Notes: generated from the letters alone by a model not told the origin. Positions 52,015-64,000 are shown, counted from the first letter of the stretch. The stretch is 64,000 nt of DNA from Grammothele lineata (GCA_002150815.3 NDFF03000001.1:372001-436000); one strand, 5' to 3'. Numbers and translations: made by a program.

Positions 52015-53388
52015 ATGGCACAGCGCAACAGCTGGTTGCGAGGTACCACTATTCGAAAGGCTGGTACCTCGACCACCACAACCACTCGTACGAGCACACC
52101 CCAAATACAGAGTACGTCAACGACCATCTATGGCGGCGGTGTGAAGGATCCCTCAGGCAGGACATCGGAGTACTTCGTAAGTATGTTTTTTCTTCGAACA
52201 TAAAGCAAGCTATCCTAACTACAGCATAGTCCATGGATGACCAGTGTCCGGTGTGTAAATCAGACCGCTACCTGAATCCAAAGCTCCGACTCCTTGTTTC
52301 GGCGTGTTACCATAAGATGTGCGTATTGGATTCAGGGTCTTAAGGAGGATTCTAGGACTGAAATGTTGTACAGGTGCGAATCTTGCATTGACCGTCTTTT
52401 CACACTTGGCCCTGCGCCGTGTCCCATCTGCAACAAGATTCTCCGCAAACTGGCCTTTACCCCTCAAACATTCGAGGACCTCACGGTGGAGAAAGAAGTT
52501 GCCATCAGACGGAGGATAGCTAAAGAGTGTGTCGTTTCTTTGGATCAATTGAGTCGTGTATTGACTTAGCACGTAGGTTCAACAAACGACGCGAAGATTT
52601 CTTGGACTTACGCTCATACAACGACTATCTTCAGTGGGTAGAAGACATTGGTGCGCTGGCCACAGTTGCCTCATCTACAGCCTCTCATAACCGTTTTTGT
52701 AGCCTTCAACCTCATAAACGACATAGACGTGCCAGAGACCGAGGCTCAAATCCGAAAATACCGGGCTGAAAACGCTGCTCTCATCGAGTTGAATCAAAAG
52801 CGCGAGGAGGAGTATAGCCGCTACTTGCAAGAGCAGGAGGAGGCTGAGCGACAAGAGCGCGAGCTGCGCGCGCAGGAGCTCCGGCGATTGGAAGAAGAAG
52901 AGCGCGAAGAACGTGAGAAGGGGAAGCAGGCGATCATCGACCGTCTCGAGAGCACCAAGGAAGACGCCGCGCGGGTCGTCGCTAAATCGCGGCTCGAGGC
53001 GCAACGTCGCGCATCCGCCCGCGCAGCGTCGTCAGCATCGAACGCATTCGGGCAAAGCAGCGCTCGGCTTTTGAATTCGCGCGCCGCGCAGAGCACCGTC
53101 GTGCCTGATGTACCACACGTGCCGTTACAGGACGACTACTATACCTACGACGACATGTTCAAAATGCAAGATGCATATCAAGACCCTGTCAGCGATGCCG
53201 TGCGGCGGGATCGCGAAGGTCTCATGCGTGCTGGAGGGTATATAGTCGACCAGGCTTGGGAGCGAGCGCTGCGATATGCGGTTGCAGGGCTGGAGATTGT
53301 TCCGCTCTCAAACCTGCCTACTCTTGCGCAGGAGCCAATGGCTATCGATGGTGAAGACCCTTCAGACGTGGTGATGGCTGCTGCGTAG
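52015..53388 (+). CDS. TFB3: TFIIH/CAK assembly factor TFB3 (MAT1), RING finger protein
   Basis: Joins the CDK-activating kinase to TFIIH. Five exons (52015-52176, 52230-52318, 52374-52526, 52577-52650, 52703-53388) give 387 aa with closed phases. A C3HC4 RING is visible: CPVCKSDRYLNP, ACYHKMCESCIDRLF and PCPICNKILRK. The conserved FNKRREDFLDLRSYNDYLQW and FNLINDIDVPETEAQI follow. A long charged coiled coil comes next (EEEYSRYLQEQEEAERQERE), then a C-terminal region (DDYYTYDDMFKMQDAYQD, GGYIVDQAWERALRYAVAGL) that binds cyclin H/CDK in the family. Confidence 0.94.
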
Positions 53389-53555
53389 CAACTATCCCAT
53401 TCAGCACCATACTGTCTACTGTAACTATGAATTATAGTGTATATTAGGTGTAGCATTAATGTTCTGTCCTCTTTTCGACCAGCTGTGCCCTTGTAATACT
53501 ACGTAAATAGATAGTAGTCTGTATATCTTGCAAGGCCTGCAAGTGTCCGGCATGG

Positions 53556-55503
53556 CTAGCAAACTTTCTCACTTGTGACCACTCGTCTCATTGCCTTCTG
53601 TTTGTCGGATAGAGGCTCCGCCAGCGGGAAACAAAGAATCTGATATTTCTTCTTTCGCCTGTAGTAGACAAGCGGTTGATGGCTGTCAATGAAACGAGAG
53701 GGTATGTATGCAAAATGACGTACCTGAGATTTGCGGGAGTTATCTTGAACAGTCTGAGGATCTCTCCGGGGTCGAGGGTGTCAGAGTCCATGCGCGAGCG
53801 TGAGCTTCCCGACCCAGACGGTCTGGGAATATTATTCTCATCGTCAGAAAGGACAATAACTTCCGTATCGTCTGTTGCGTATTCGCCGTTGCGCTGCTTT
53901 TTTGAAGAGCGATGTGGAGACAGAGATTTGCGCTTATTGGTCCGGAGAGACCCTACCGGTTTCATCACTTTGTGGAAAACCCTAGAGGATAATGACGAGC
54001 AGTCTGCCTTAACGACATGGGATGGATTGTGATATTTTAGGCCAATTTGTCGGACGTGTTGGGGTATCCTCCTGTAATGAGACGTTCAACGATTCAAGAT
54101 ACCAACACGGAACCGAGTGTATAGGGCTTACTTCGCAGGATCGAATGTTAGAAGTGAAACTACGCCTCCTTTCCCCTGCTCGCACCCAACTATGGTCCGC
54201 GAATGACCTTTGTGTTGTAAGATTATGGGAGGCCTCTCTGATACTACCACAGGCCGTGCGCCACGCAAAACCTCGCTGACAGTGCCAGCGTTGCGTTGTG
54301 GATCGGTGCCAGAGAAATAACGTAATATCCACTGTAACAAGGGCTCCACGTCGTCACCCAGCTCGAAATCCAGAAGTTGTGCCCTGTAATACATGTCAGT
54401 TGGAGCTGGGAGGGAGAGGCTGAGCACCGACGGTATTCCCAGATACGTAAAAGCGACATAGAGTTCTGCAAGACAGAGCTTAGTAGTACGTCGAGTATCG
54501 CTTAAGTCCACTAACCAGCCGTCCCTATCCATTTCGTAGAGTCTACCAATGTATGATTCAGATCGTTTGCGCCGTCCTCATCAAATCCTGAGATGGAAAG
54601 GTCAGAGACGACCCTGTATATGTTCCAACTCACCCACCGTCTGCCCATGCTTTTTCTAGCAATACTTGTAGATTCCTCACGCCTGGGGGAATAACTCCAT
54701 CCAAGAGAGGAAAGTATAGCGGTTGAGTCTGCTGATCCAAGAGAGCAGCACACGCCATCAAATAATTGCGATATCTGCGCAGACATCAGCCATGGGCGCA
54801 AAGACTCTGACAATGTACATACCCACATCCCCACGAGGAGTCCCAGAGTTCGCTACTGATATGGACGGCATGCTCGGAAGCCAGCCACGCGCGTTGGGTG
54901 AATCCTTTCTCATGTGATCGTGTAAGGGCTTTCTTGAGGACAGATATTAGACCTAGTTTCAGTTTGATAGACGAGTCTGCATTAGGCATACTTGGCAACG
55001 GTATACTACAGTTGGAAACACCACCTGGCGTAAAGTTTACGGGTGGCTCCTTCGTCTGAGAAGCATGCCAAAACACGTTTTGCTCCTGCGGTGCTCTTCG
55101 AAATATAGCCGATGGTGGCTTAAACCCCGACTTAGGTTTCTTTGTGGGCGACTTGTGTGCTAAGTTGAAGAGAGCTGGGGCATTGCCACCATGCAAGTTG
55201 GACCCAGAGGCCGCGTCTACCGGGCGGTCAGACCATACGCTGCAGCCACCAGAAAGCACGGAAATACCTTGTGACTGCTGTAGGAAATGTTCTTCGTAGT
55301 GGAACTCCTTCTGAGGAATTGTGAGGGGAGTCAGATCCTTGGCACATATCTGGCATATGATTTTGTCCCTAGCAGGTGTGTGGAGCAGTTAGACAGGATG
55401 TTGGCTCCATCGCGCGTTCATGGCGGTCTGGAACTTACGGGTGGTTGTGGGCCAGGATCTCAATATCATATTCCTCCTCCAGGGTGCGTCTTTCAGCAGC
55501 CAT
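53556..55503 (-). CDS. ZUP1/UFSP-type cysteine protease (peptidase C78, K63-type deubiquitinase) with N-terminal zinc finger
   Basis: Predicted deubiquitinase of the ZUP1/Mug105 class. The first exons are 55503-55439, 55368-55268, 55216-55025 and 54952-54823; more follow to the stop at 53556. An N-terminal zinc finger is seen: CQICAKDL ... EFHYEEHF. The catalytic region has TPGLISVLKKALTRSHEKGF, the nucleophile Cys in WDSSWGCGYRNYLMACAALL, TKWIGTAELYVAF, WILRYFSG and the His/Asp blocks ILQHKGHSRTIVG and LLTFDPAK. A disordered insert with the acidic motif EVIVLSDDE, like a SUMO-interacting motif, precedes the end RKKKYQILCFPLAEPLSDKQ. It diverges from the proteasome alpha4 gene across 245 bp. 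The exon near 54380-54440 uses a weak donor (GTCGGT) and is the least certain. Confidence 0.85.
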
Positions 55504-55748
55504 TATGTCTCTTGATTGCGGTGAGTACCTGCGCTGGTTCGCACGAGGAAGAGGAGGGAACCAGAGCCTACTGGCGTCTAGGACTGCTCACTCCACGCAC
55601 CGCTTCCGGAGTAAGCGCCTCGCGAGGCGCGTCCGCGGGGATGTCACGTGTTAGAGTTATTGGGCGACGCAAGCTCGACGCGCGTCGAGGGACTTCATAT
55701 TCACGTCCATCGCGATTCGTCCCTCCCCCTGTTCCTCCATCACCTACC
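55504..55748. promoter_or_regulatory. Bidirectional promoter, ZUP1-like deubiquitinase / proteasome alpha4
   Basis: 245 bp separate the two divergent ATG codons, so the genes probably share regulatory sequence. A short GC-rich palindromic patch (gcctcgcgaggcgc, near 55617-55630) lies in the middle. Confidence 0.55.
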
Positions 55749-56972
55749 ATGTCTAGGTCCTACGATCGCGGTGTGTCTGTACCTCTACTGAGGGTTGACG
55801 TACTACTGAAGCTCTCACAGCCCTCACTGTTTTCTCGCCCGATGGGCACTTGTTCCAGGTCGGCGGCTGCACCTCTTGTACACACGCGTATTCTGATGCT
55901 TGTTGACCGAAGGTCGAATATGCGCTTGAAGCTGTGAGGAAGGGCACGTGTGCGGTATGTGTTCTTAACACTACGCATGGATATGTCCCTCATACTGTAC
56001 AAAGGTCGGCGTTCGTGGCAAGGACGTTGTTGTCCTCGGTGTAGAGAAGAAGTCCGTCCTCCAACTGCAAGACCCACGCACTGTCCGCAAGGTTGCCATG
56101 CTAGATGACCATGTTTGTCTCGCCTTTGCTGGTAAGTTATTCGCTACAACCGCGCCCGTCCGTGTAACTAAGGCCTCGTAGGTTTGACGGCGGACGGTCG
56201 TGTTCTCATCGACAAAGCGCGTATAGAGTGTCAAAGCCATCGTCTGACTGTGGAAGACCCGGTCACGGTGGAATACATTACTCGGCACATTGCGGGTATC
56301 CAACAGGTTAGTCGAGACCGGTTATCATGAGTACAGTGCTTGAACGTCCCCTCCGCCTCAGAGATACACTCAATCGGGTGGTGTAAGGCCATTTGGTGTC
56401 TCTACTCTCATCGTCGGCTTCGACCCTCACGATACAAGACCGCGATTGTATCAGACGGAACCTGGAGGGATTTATAGCGCGTGGAAAGTGAGTGGCCTCT
56501 CCCGTGTGACGAGATCCATAACCTCAGATTCATAATTTAGGCCAATGCGATTGGACGGTCGTCTAAGACGGTGCGCGAGTTTTTGGAGAAGAACCACAAA
56601 GACGACATGTCGCGCGAAGACACCATCAAGTTGACTGTAAAGAGCTTGCTGGAAGTTGTCCAGACAGGCGCAAAGAATATTGAGATTAGCGTTATGGAGA
56701 GCTACGGCAAAATTACGGTGAGTAGTCGTAATTTGCTACCGTATTCACTAACATCGAACGGTCTTATTTGCAGAGCCTTGATTTGGCCCAGATCGAGGAG
56801 ATTGTCGCTGAGATCGAACGCGAGAAGGAAGCGGGTGAGTTGCCTCTCGTAAACCCTCCGCTTAGCTTACTGATTGGTCTGGACAGAGGCGGAACGGAAG
56901 CGGTCTCGGCTGGCTGCCACTGCCGCAGGGCAGGCGGCGATGTCGCAAGCGGCTGGCGGGTCGGGGCAGTAA
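55749..56972 (+). CDS. PRE6: 20S proteasome subunit alpha4 (PRE6/PSMA7)
   Basis: Nine exons (55749-55770, 55821-55858, 55913-55954, 56005-56131, 56182-56306, 56362-56487, 56541-56717, 56774-56834, 56887-56972) give 267 aa with closed phases. The alpha-type N-terminus [20 protein letters not shown] is followed by [79 protein letters not shown] and the C-terminal [19 protein letters not shown]. The [16 protein letters not shown] and [10 protein letters not shown] blocks place it as alpha4 rather than alpha3. The tail is Ala/Ser/Gln-rich and unconserved. Confidence 0.95.
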
Positions 56973-57306
56973 AGCGCTGTTTCTCTGTCAATTGTACTGT
57001 ACCATGTGTTATCCCCAGTTTTCGGATCATGTTGTAAGGCTGCAGATGCCGCGAGAATAGTCTCGTCCCGGTGGCCTTGTCCGCGTGGTAGAATTCTCAG
57101 ATGATTACCACAGGCGCATCAGGCACATCCCGTACACCAGATCTGAGCGCGTCTGTGGGGAACCCGATCGGTGACGTCGCCCTGTTTCCGGAACCCGCGC
57201 GCCGTGGCCACATCTCGCGCCGAGCGACACGTCTCGGACACGTCCGTCCTGTCTCGTACTTATACCCCTCTCACCTCCCGTGTTCGGATGCTCGTGGTCG
57301 ACCAAC
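56973..57306. other. Intergenic region
   Basis: Between proteasome alpha4 and the ARF-GEF gene on the same strand. No feature seen. Confidence 0.55.
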
Positions 57307-60300
57307 ATGGATGAACATGGACTGACTCCGCCAACGGCCGTCTTCTCGGTCTCCTCGAAACATATTCTTCTTTCGGAGATCCTCTCCGTAACCTCTGTTA
57401 TGCGCAAGAACTCTCGTTGGGCTCTTTCAACTCCCTCATTCTCCTCACGCGACTCCGCTCTCGCGTCTAGCCTTGGACTCAGAGTCTCTAAGTCTGCCCA
57501 AAACTCATACGCGTCTGGACATGGAAGCTCGGAACAAGAGCTCATGACAGGCTTCCAAGACCTTAGACGGCTAGTGAAGGACATCGAAGGTGCGGATACG
57601 CGTTCCTCACTTCCTCGCATGAGTTGACAGAACTGTGTTCAAAGACATCCACTCTCTACCGCTTAGTACACTCCTCAGCCCTTTCCTCTCCATCATCCGC
57701 TCCCCATTATCTACTGGACCTATCACCTCTGCCGCGCTCACCGCTCTTCACAATTTCTTTCTATGCGGCCTAATCTACTCGCAGGCTCCTTCTCTCCAAA
57801 GTGCGCTTGCGGAGTTGAGCAGTGCATTGTCAAGTTGCAAATTTGAGGCCAGCGACTCTTCTGGTGATGAGGTCGTCTTATTGAAGATTATGACAATCAT
57901 CCAAGATGCTATGAGCGGGAGCGTAGGATCTGCACTTGGGGACATCGAGATTTGTGAGATGCTAGAAACAGTACTCACGACATCTTGTCAGATGAGGCTA
58001 AGTGGTGAGTAAAAGTGAGTTATATCCCCGCTGTAGTACTGAGAAGCGCCTCGTCTGGCAGAGATTCTGCGACGATCTGCAGAGGAGACTCTTCATCAAC
58101 TAGTACGGATTGCGTTTGCTCGCCTCAAGGAGTTAGATCCGACGGTTGAAGAGCAAAAGTTCATGGATAGCGGTGAGGCGGAGGGTGGCGAAATGAAGAT
58201 GAACGTGCCTACTGCAGTGAATGAGGTGCATCCCCAGGATCCAAAGGCCTCTGCTGAGCCATCGGTTGATGGAGTAGCAGTAGAACCGCTTGCTTCACCG
58301 GTTCAGGCTGAGGAGCCATCTCCCGAGACCCCAGGCGTGCCGCGCCCGCCATGTGGGTACCCCTCCGTGCCTTTTAGATCCTGTAGTACTGATTGTCAAG
58401 TAATAGACGGTTTGCCTTCAATTCTCGAGCTTCTGCGTGTCCTCATCAACATCCTGGATCCAAATGACCAGGCACACACAGATTCGACGCGTTTAACTGC
58501 TCTTCGGACGCTCAATGTCGCATTCGAAGTAGCCGGAGCGCATATATGCGCATATCCTTCTCTCTCCGCCCTCGTCCTCGACTATGCATGCAAATACCTC
58601 TTCCAGCTTGCGCGTTCCGATCACCCTGTGGTGCTCCAAACGTCTCTCCGGACTATCGCAACAATGTTCGAGACCATGCGGCCGAAGCTCAAGCTTCAGC
58701 AAGAGCTTTTCCTCGCGTTCACAATCGATAGGCTGGCGCCCCCTCCCCCGCCCGTGTCGAGGAACGTGTCTTTGGCCCAAAAGGCGACCGCGAACGCTTC
58801 TAGGGGTAGTACGCCTGTGCCCTCGACACCACTACTAGGACCTTCGTCGGAGCCGGACACGGACAAACCCCCTCCGACGCCTCGTCTTATTGTTGCGCCG
58901 GCACGAGGAGATACGCGTGAGCTACTCCTAGAGACTCTGTGTCAGGTTTCTCGGCATCCGAGCTTCATGGTCGACCTTTACATCAATTACGACTGCGACA
59001 TGAACTGCGAGAACATGTTTGAGCGCCTGGTGGATTTTGCTGCCAAGGTATCGTCCTTTCGATCGTCACGTGAAGACATTGAGTTAAATCCGTTTCAGGG
59101 CATCTACCCGACACGGAGCGTCGGCGGCCCAGATTATCAGCAACAGAATGCTCAGTATCTCTGTTTGGATCTTATACTTGCGTATGTTGGGCGGGTAGCT
59201 TCGAGGACCGAGGGAGTGGGTACAGGAATCTACCGTTATCCGTATCTCTAACGATCTTTTTCGACAGGCAGTAGAAGCGTGGCCTCAGGTGACTAGCAAG
59301 TTGATATAATCTTTGAAACATACTGAATCTTCACTCTCAACAGGACTCCCCCTCACCCGAAGCTCTGCGGAACACAAAATCCAAGAAAAAGTTGATCTTG
59401 ACGGGAACTACGCGCTTCAATACGAAGCCAAAAACTGGCGTGGCATTTTTGGAGGAGAATAAGCTGATTTACACCGACCCGGAAGAATCTCGTCCCCTCA
59501 GCCTGGCTAAATTCTTGAAGAGCTCTGCCCGCATCGACAAAAGGCTGCTAGGCGACTTCCTTTCCAGGCCCGACAACATCGATGTTCTGAAGGCGTTCAT
59601 GACGCTCATGGACTTCAAGGGTGTACGTCATTGTCGCGGTAGTCACAGTCATCGCAGAGAGCCTCAACATCCTAAGCGTGTCTTTACAGAAATCTGTTGC
59701 CGAGGCTATGCGCGAAATGCTGGAGACCTTCCGCCTTCCTGGGGAATCTCAACAGATTGACCGCATCGCGGAGACCTTTGCAGAAGTTTACTTCGCTACT
59801 GGACCTGGTGTGTTTGTCTGTGCTCAGAAGTCTGGTTACATGTATTCACTGTGTCTTCTTCGCAGCTGAGGTCAAGTCGCAAGACAGTGTTTACGTGCTC
59901 GCGTTCTCAATCATCATGCTTAACACCGACTTGCACAATCCAGTAATAAGGGTGGGTCTCATGTCAGCTGGACCAAGTCCAGTGATCTTCATGATGGCTT
60001 CAGAAACGCATGACAATAGAAGATTACACGCGCAATCTCAAGGGCGTGAACGACGGGAGTGATTTTTCTTCAGAGTTCCTGGTGAGTGAGATCCATAGGT
60101 TAATGGACGCAGGAACTGACCTACAGTTAAGTTGGATATCTATGAGTCCATTCGGAAGCGCGAAATCGTTATGCCAGAAGAGCAGACCGGTCAGCTCGGA
60201 TTTGAATATGCCTGGAAAGAGCTTCTAGCTCGGACTCGGCAAGCAGGTGTGTACATATACGCTGCTCGTCAACGGACCTGTTGCAGACATCTGATTTTAT

Positions 60301-62890
60301 ACCTACAGGCGACTTCCTGACTTGCAACACCCCTCTATTCGATGCTGATATGTTCAAGTCCGTGTGGCGGCCGGTGGTCTCCGCTATCGCATACGCATTC
60401 ATCACTTTTGAGGACGACTATATCATTGAACGGGCCATCGCTGGTTTCCGCCAGTGTGCAACCCTGGCGCGCCACTTCGACATGCCAGACGTGTTTGACT
60501 TCGTCGTTGCATCCCTGTCTCAAGCCACCTCACTGCTCACGGAGTTACAACCGTCCCAAGTTCCAAACTACCCTGTAGTTGATATAGACGGACAGCCTGT
60601 CACTGTTTCGGGCCTGTCCGTGAAGTTCGGGACAAATTTCAAGGGACAACTCGCGGCTGTGGTGCTCTTTAACATCGTAAACGGCAATGCTAACGCGTTG
60701 AGAGAAGGATGGACCCCGGTGTGTATATCCCACGTCACTTAGTCTCGGCTTCATCCTGATGAAAGCAACAGATCTTCGAGATGTTCCAGACTCTGTTCTT
60801 GCACTCACTTTTGCCTAGCCGCATGTTACAGATGGAGGACTTCCTTGGCGGCACTTCGGTTATCCCGCTTCGGAGAAGCCAACCGGCTCGGGCAGCACCA
60901 AGATCAGACGGGCTTCTTTCGGCGTTGTCCTCGTACTTGATGACGCCTTACTCCTCGAGCACCGATGCTCTCATCCCAGATGCGACGGACGGGGACGTCG
61001 AGAATACCTTGTGCACCATCGACTGTATCTCAACCTGCCGCCTGGATGAGTTGTACTCTCAAATCATGTCAGTGACCCTCTACTGTTGCATTCCTGCTGT
61101 CCTAACCCTGCTCCCAGGCAGCTAGAGCCGGAAGCGCTTGTAGCAGCTGTCCGTGCATTAGAGGCGCTCGCCCATGAGCGAACTGTAGCCAAGCTCAAAC
61201 TGGAGTCGGACGACGTCGTGCCGCCTACCGGGGCCGGCCACGACGAGCCATATGCGCTTCCTTACGATCCTGCCTCCGTCTTCCTTCTAGAGACTATGGT
61301 CAGCATCGCACGCCAGACTCCTCAACATATCAGAGACGTTTGGTGAGCTTAAGATACTACCTATGCTATACCGCCTATTAATGACTTATCTGCGCTAGGC
61401 CCGTGGTCTTTGAGCATCTGTCCGCGCTTTTGTCAACGCCCGCGCAATACAGCATCCTTCTCATTGAGCGTGCTGTTGTGGCACTACTCAGGCTGTGTCT
61501 GATACTTGCAGAACGGGTAGGTGGCCATCAGCTATAGGGCATCTCTCTGTCTGACACCAGTACAGCATACCCTTCGGGACCAGATCTATCTATCTTTTGA
61601 TCTCCTCGCACGACTGCCTCCAAGTGTAGCCGGCTCAGTCGCGGAGCAGGTCGTCGCAGGGTTGACATTGATTGTACAACAGCACCCAGACATCGTCCGC
61701 TCGCAGACGGAGTGGAACGTAGCGTTCGCTCTCTTGCGCTCGACTATCTCACACCCGGAGGCGTCTAGGCAGTCGTTCGATATCCTGTCGAAGCTGCCGT
61801 CTGATGAAGCTGCAGTCACGCCGGACAACTTTGTGGGGCTCGTAACTGCGCTGGACGAATTTGCATCTGCTGCGAGTGTTGCGGTAGATGCTCAGCAGCA
61901 AGGACGACGGACGCAAACACTGACGCCGACAAAGTATGTGTCTTCCTACACAAGTTACGTATGTGTGATAACCCCGAGACAGCTCCCCCATCGTGGAACG
62001 TGGACGCAAGGCCATCGATATGATCGCTGATTTGAAGAAGTACTGGACGCGTTTTGTGGAGACGTCACACCTCCCAAAGAATCAAGGTGAGCTCGCTCAC
62101 TCCGTATGCTGTCGCCTCTTTGAGCTCATTCATGCCTGGCAGTGTGGCGGCAATTCGGTCTTCCCCTCCTTACGTCGCTCGCACGCCAGAGTTCCAACAC
62201 GTCACGCGAGATCCGGCACGCTGCGATGGTGCACCTTCAGCGCATCCTGCTCGGCCCGCACCTCCCGCTTGACGACGGCAACCACGCACAGGTCGAGGAG
62301 GTCTTCAACCGCGTCGTCTTCCCGCTCCTCGACGAGCTCCTCCGCCCTCAGGTCTTCATGCGCGACCCGCTCGGTCTCCCCGAGACGCGTTTGCGCGCGT
62401 CCGCACTGCTCTGCAAAGCGTTCATGCAGTTCGAGGCCCGAGAGGGCCAGACCGCGGACATCCGCGTACTCTGGATCCAGGTCCTCGACCTCCTCGATCG
62501 GCTCATGCACGTCAACCGCCACGATCAGCTGGTACGTCATCCTCGCCCTTTCTCCGCACGCGCGGTCATCGACCAGCCGCTAACCACGATTGTGCATCCC
62601 GCCGGCCCACCCGACCGCTTCTTGTCGCGCAGTACGAGGCGGTGCCCGAGTCGCTCAAAAACGTGCTGCTCGTCATGAATGCCACGGGGCTGCTCGTGCC
62701 CCCGCCGAGCGCAAACCCCGAGGATGACGACCGCGCGGAGCGCCAGGTCGCGCTCTGGGCCGCGACGCACGAGCGCGTGGAGCGCTTCCTGCCCGGCTTC
62801 CTCGACGAGATCGTCCCCGCGCCCCCGCCCAAGTCCGCGCCTGCGGTTCCCGCTCAGGGTGCCGCTGCTCCGGCCGGGCCTAGTTCGTGA
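57307..62890 (+). CDS. Large ARF guanine-nucleotide exchange factor, Gea/GBF1 type (Sec7 domain)
   Basis: Activates Arf at the early Golgi for COPI coat assembly. The spliced protein is estimated at about 1,500 aa. Order: DCB region (STGPITSAALTALHNFFLCG), linker, HUS region (FMVDLYINYDCDMNCENMFE), then Sec7 with RLLGDFLSRPDNIDVLKAFM, the catalytic Glu finger in FRLPGESQQIDRIAETFAEV and SIIMLNTDLHNPVIRKRMT. Post-Sec7 HDS helices follow (VWRPVVSAIAYAFITFEDDY; LRDQIYLSFDLLARLPPSVA; ALLCKAFMQFEAREGQ). The last exon ends in a Pro/Ala tail. The first junction, after LRRLVKDIE near 57591, closes in phase only with a 34-nt intron, so it is doubtful; downstream exons read normally. The gene is interrupted by more than a dozen short introns, and I did not fix every border. 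Confidence 0.9.
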
Positions 62891-63488
62891 AAGGTCTGCC
62901 GAAGTGAGGCTGGGAGGACCGAGAAGGGTTTGGGATGCGGAAGAGTTTGTGTATTTATGAGTTTTTTCTATCTGCTCTGCTCGTACACGCTGCGAGATCG
63001 GAAACTATTAGTGGGGGAACAGACAGAGATGAACAGACGAAAGCAGAGCGCAGAACGCTAGGCTGATCTGGAAGCTGAAGACGGGAAAAAAAGGCGTGCT
63101 GATCGGGAATCGACAACAACCCATGCATTGGAACAGGAACATTGGGGTGAACTGGGAAGGGAAGGGGAATAGCAGTATGCAAACAAATATTACAGCGCGC
63201 GGGAGGAAGGTGCGACTAAAGAGGGATCCGCGCACGCGATAAAGTCGTACGGGTATGGATGGAGGGTAGACAGAACAACAAAACAGACACAGGCGACGGC
63301 GACGGCGGAGATAGCGTTGGTAGTACCTATGTAACGAGAAAGCCGAGCGAAGAGCGTGACTGTGCAGCACATAACTCATTCATAACGATCATTATAAGAG
63401 GGGGGTGACAATCCAATCTTGACCAGACCTTCCGGCCCGCTCCACAACAAACAACACTGCGCGTGCAAGGGATGAAGAGGGAGGCCGG
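62891..63488. other. Convergent intergenic region
   Basis: 3' sides of the ARF-GEF gene (+) and the right-edge gene (-). Purine-rich on the plus strand; no feature identified. Confidence 0.55.
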
Positions 63489-64000
63489 TCAGCGGTCGTT
63501 GTTCGGCCAACTGTTCTCGGCTTTGAGCTTCTCGACCATGTCACCGATCGCGGTGTGGTCAAAGTTGGGGCGCTTGAGCGTGTAGCCGATAACGTTCTTG
63601 ATCTTGTCGGCGCTGAAGGCGACGACGTGCTTCTTGAGGTTGTAGACATCCATGTACGACGAGAACTGCGTGTTGGGGATCGGCGGGTTCGCGTTCTGGA
63701 TCATCTCCGTCCACGTGCTCACATGGGCCTCGTTGATCTCTTCGATCGTGTCCTCGAGGCGGAACTATGGTATGTGATGTGATGTGAGCAGAAACTAGAG
63801 ACAGTACAAGGACGGTGCACCGACCTTAGCGGCAATATTTGTGACGAAGTTGAAGAAGTCGAACGTTGTGCCAAAGTACGACGCAATGACATTCCCCAAC
63901 TCGACCATCGTCACCTTGGAGTCATCCTCCTGCATGGCGTAGTGAGAGACAGTGGTATATAACCTACAGGGCGACTTACGATGTTGAACAAGGGCGCAAT
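63489..64000 (-). CDS. C-terminal part of an extended short-chain dehydrogenase/epimerase-like protein (runs off the right edge)
   Basis: Three exons are inside the window: 64000-63980, 63929-63825 and 63764-63489, with closed phases and the stop at 63489-63491. The visible protein reads APLFNIEDDSKVTMVELGN at its start. That resembles the 'yNi.d...vt..e' strand-helix in the C-terminal substrate domain of extended SDRs (NAD-dependent epimerase/dehydratase). It continues NTQFSSYMDVYNLKKHVVAF and IGYTLKRPNFDHTAIGDMVE, and ends NSWPNNDR. The Rossmann glycine motif and the YxxxK site would lie outside. Family assignment from this fragment is tentative. Confidence 0.55.

Overview
The window is fungal nuclear DNA, almost certainly from a basidiomycete (an Agaricomycete, probably a wood- or litter-decaying one). 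The evidence is gene structure: dense genes cut by many introns of about 50-60 nt with GTRNGT donors, several microexons of 3-24 nt, no operons, and fungal gene content. Content pointing to plant-biomass turnover includes a secreted GH44 glucanase, an intradiol (catechol-type) dioxygenase, a nitronate monooxygenase, a LigB extradiol dioxygenase and two HSL-type esterases. Exon coordinates below come from reading splice sites and checking that exon phases close; where they do not close, I say so.

Layout, left to right: N-terminal end of the SRP receptor alpha gene (1-464, -); a 23-exon Argonaute (913-4764, +); a Ser/Thr-rich single-pass membrane protein (5097-6039, -); glyoxalase II (6609-7847, +); SFT2 (8208-9069, -); intradiol dioxygenase (10092-11505, +); an EDC4/Pdc1-like decapping scaffold (11946-16731, +); a 33-residue metallothionein (18415-18634, +); Rab geranylgeranyltransferase alpha (18853-20270, -) divergent from SYF1 (20444-23784, +); SEN15 (24025-24626, +); an unidentified 217-aa protein (24905-25793, -); a WD40 protein (26489-28141, +); nitronate monooxygenase (28241-29722, -); GH44 (30213-32957, -) divergent from cytochrome c heme lyase (33642-34427, +); a tandem pair of unidentified paralogues (35005-38355, +); SSF1 (38375-39911, -); PKA catalytic subunit (40987-42528, -); LigB dioxygenase (43301-44527, -); tandem esterases (45249-48533, -), one with a poly-G frameshift; a 3.5-kb gene-poor stretch with a 32-bp tandem repeat (48534-52014); TFB3/MAT1 (52015-53388, +); a ZUP1-type deubiquitinase (53556-55503, -) divergent from proteasome alpha4 (55749-56972, +); a Gea/GBF1 Sec7 ARF-GEF (57307-62890, +); and the 3' end of an extended-SDR-like gene (63489-64000, -).

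Most genes are core housekeeping: secretory traffic (SRP receptor, SFT2, Rab GGTase, Gea), RNA processing (Argonaute, EDC4, SYF1, SEN15, SSF1), CDK/TFIIH, proteasome and PKA. They do not form an obvious functional cluster. The parts that look most lineage-specific are the tandem unidentified paralogues, the esterase pair, the metallothionein and the repeat-bearing 49-52 kb interval. I found no tRNA, rRNA, CRISPR array or intact transposon.
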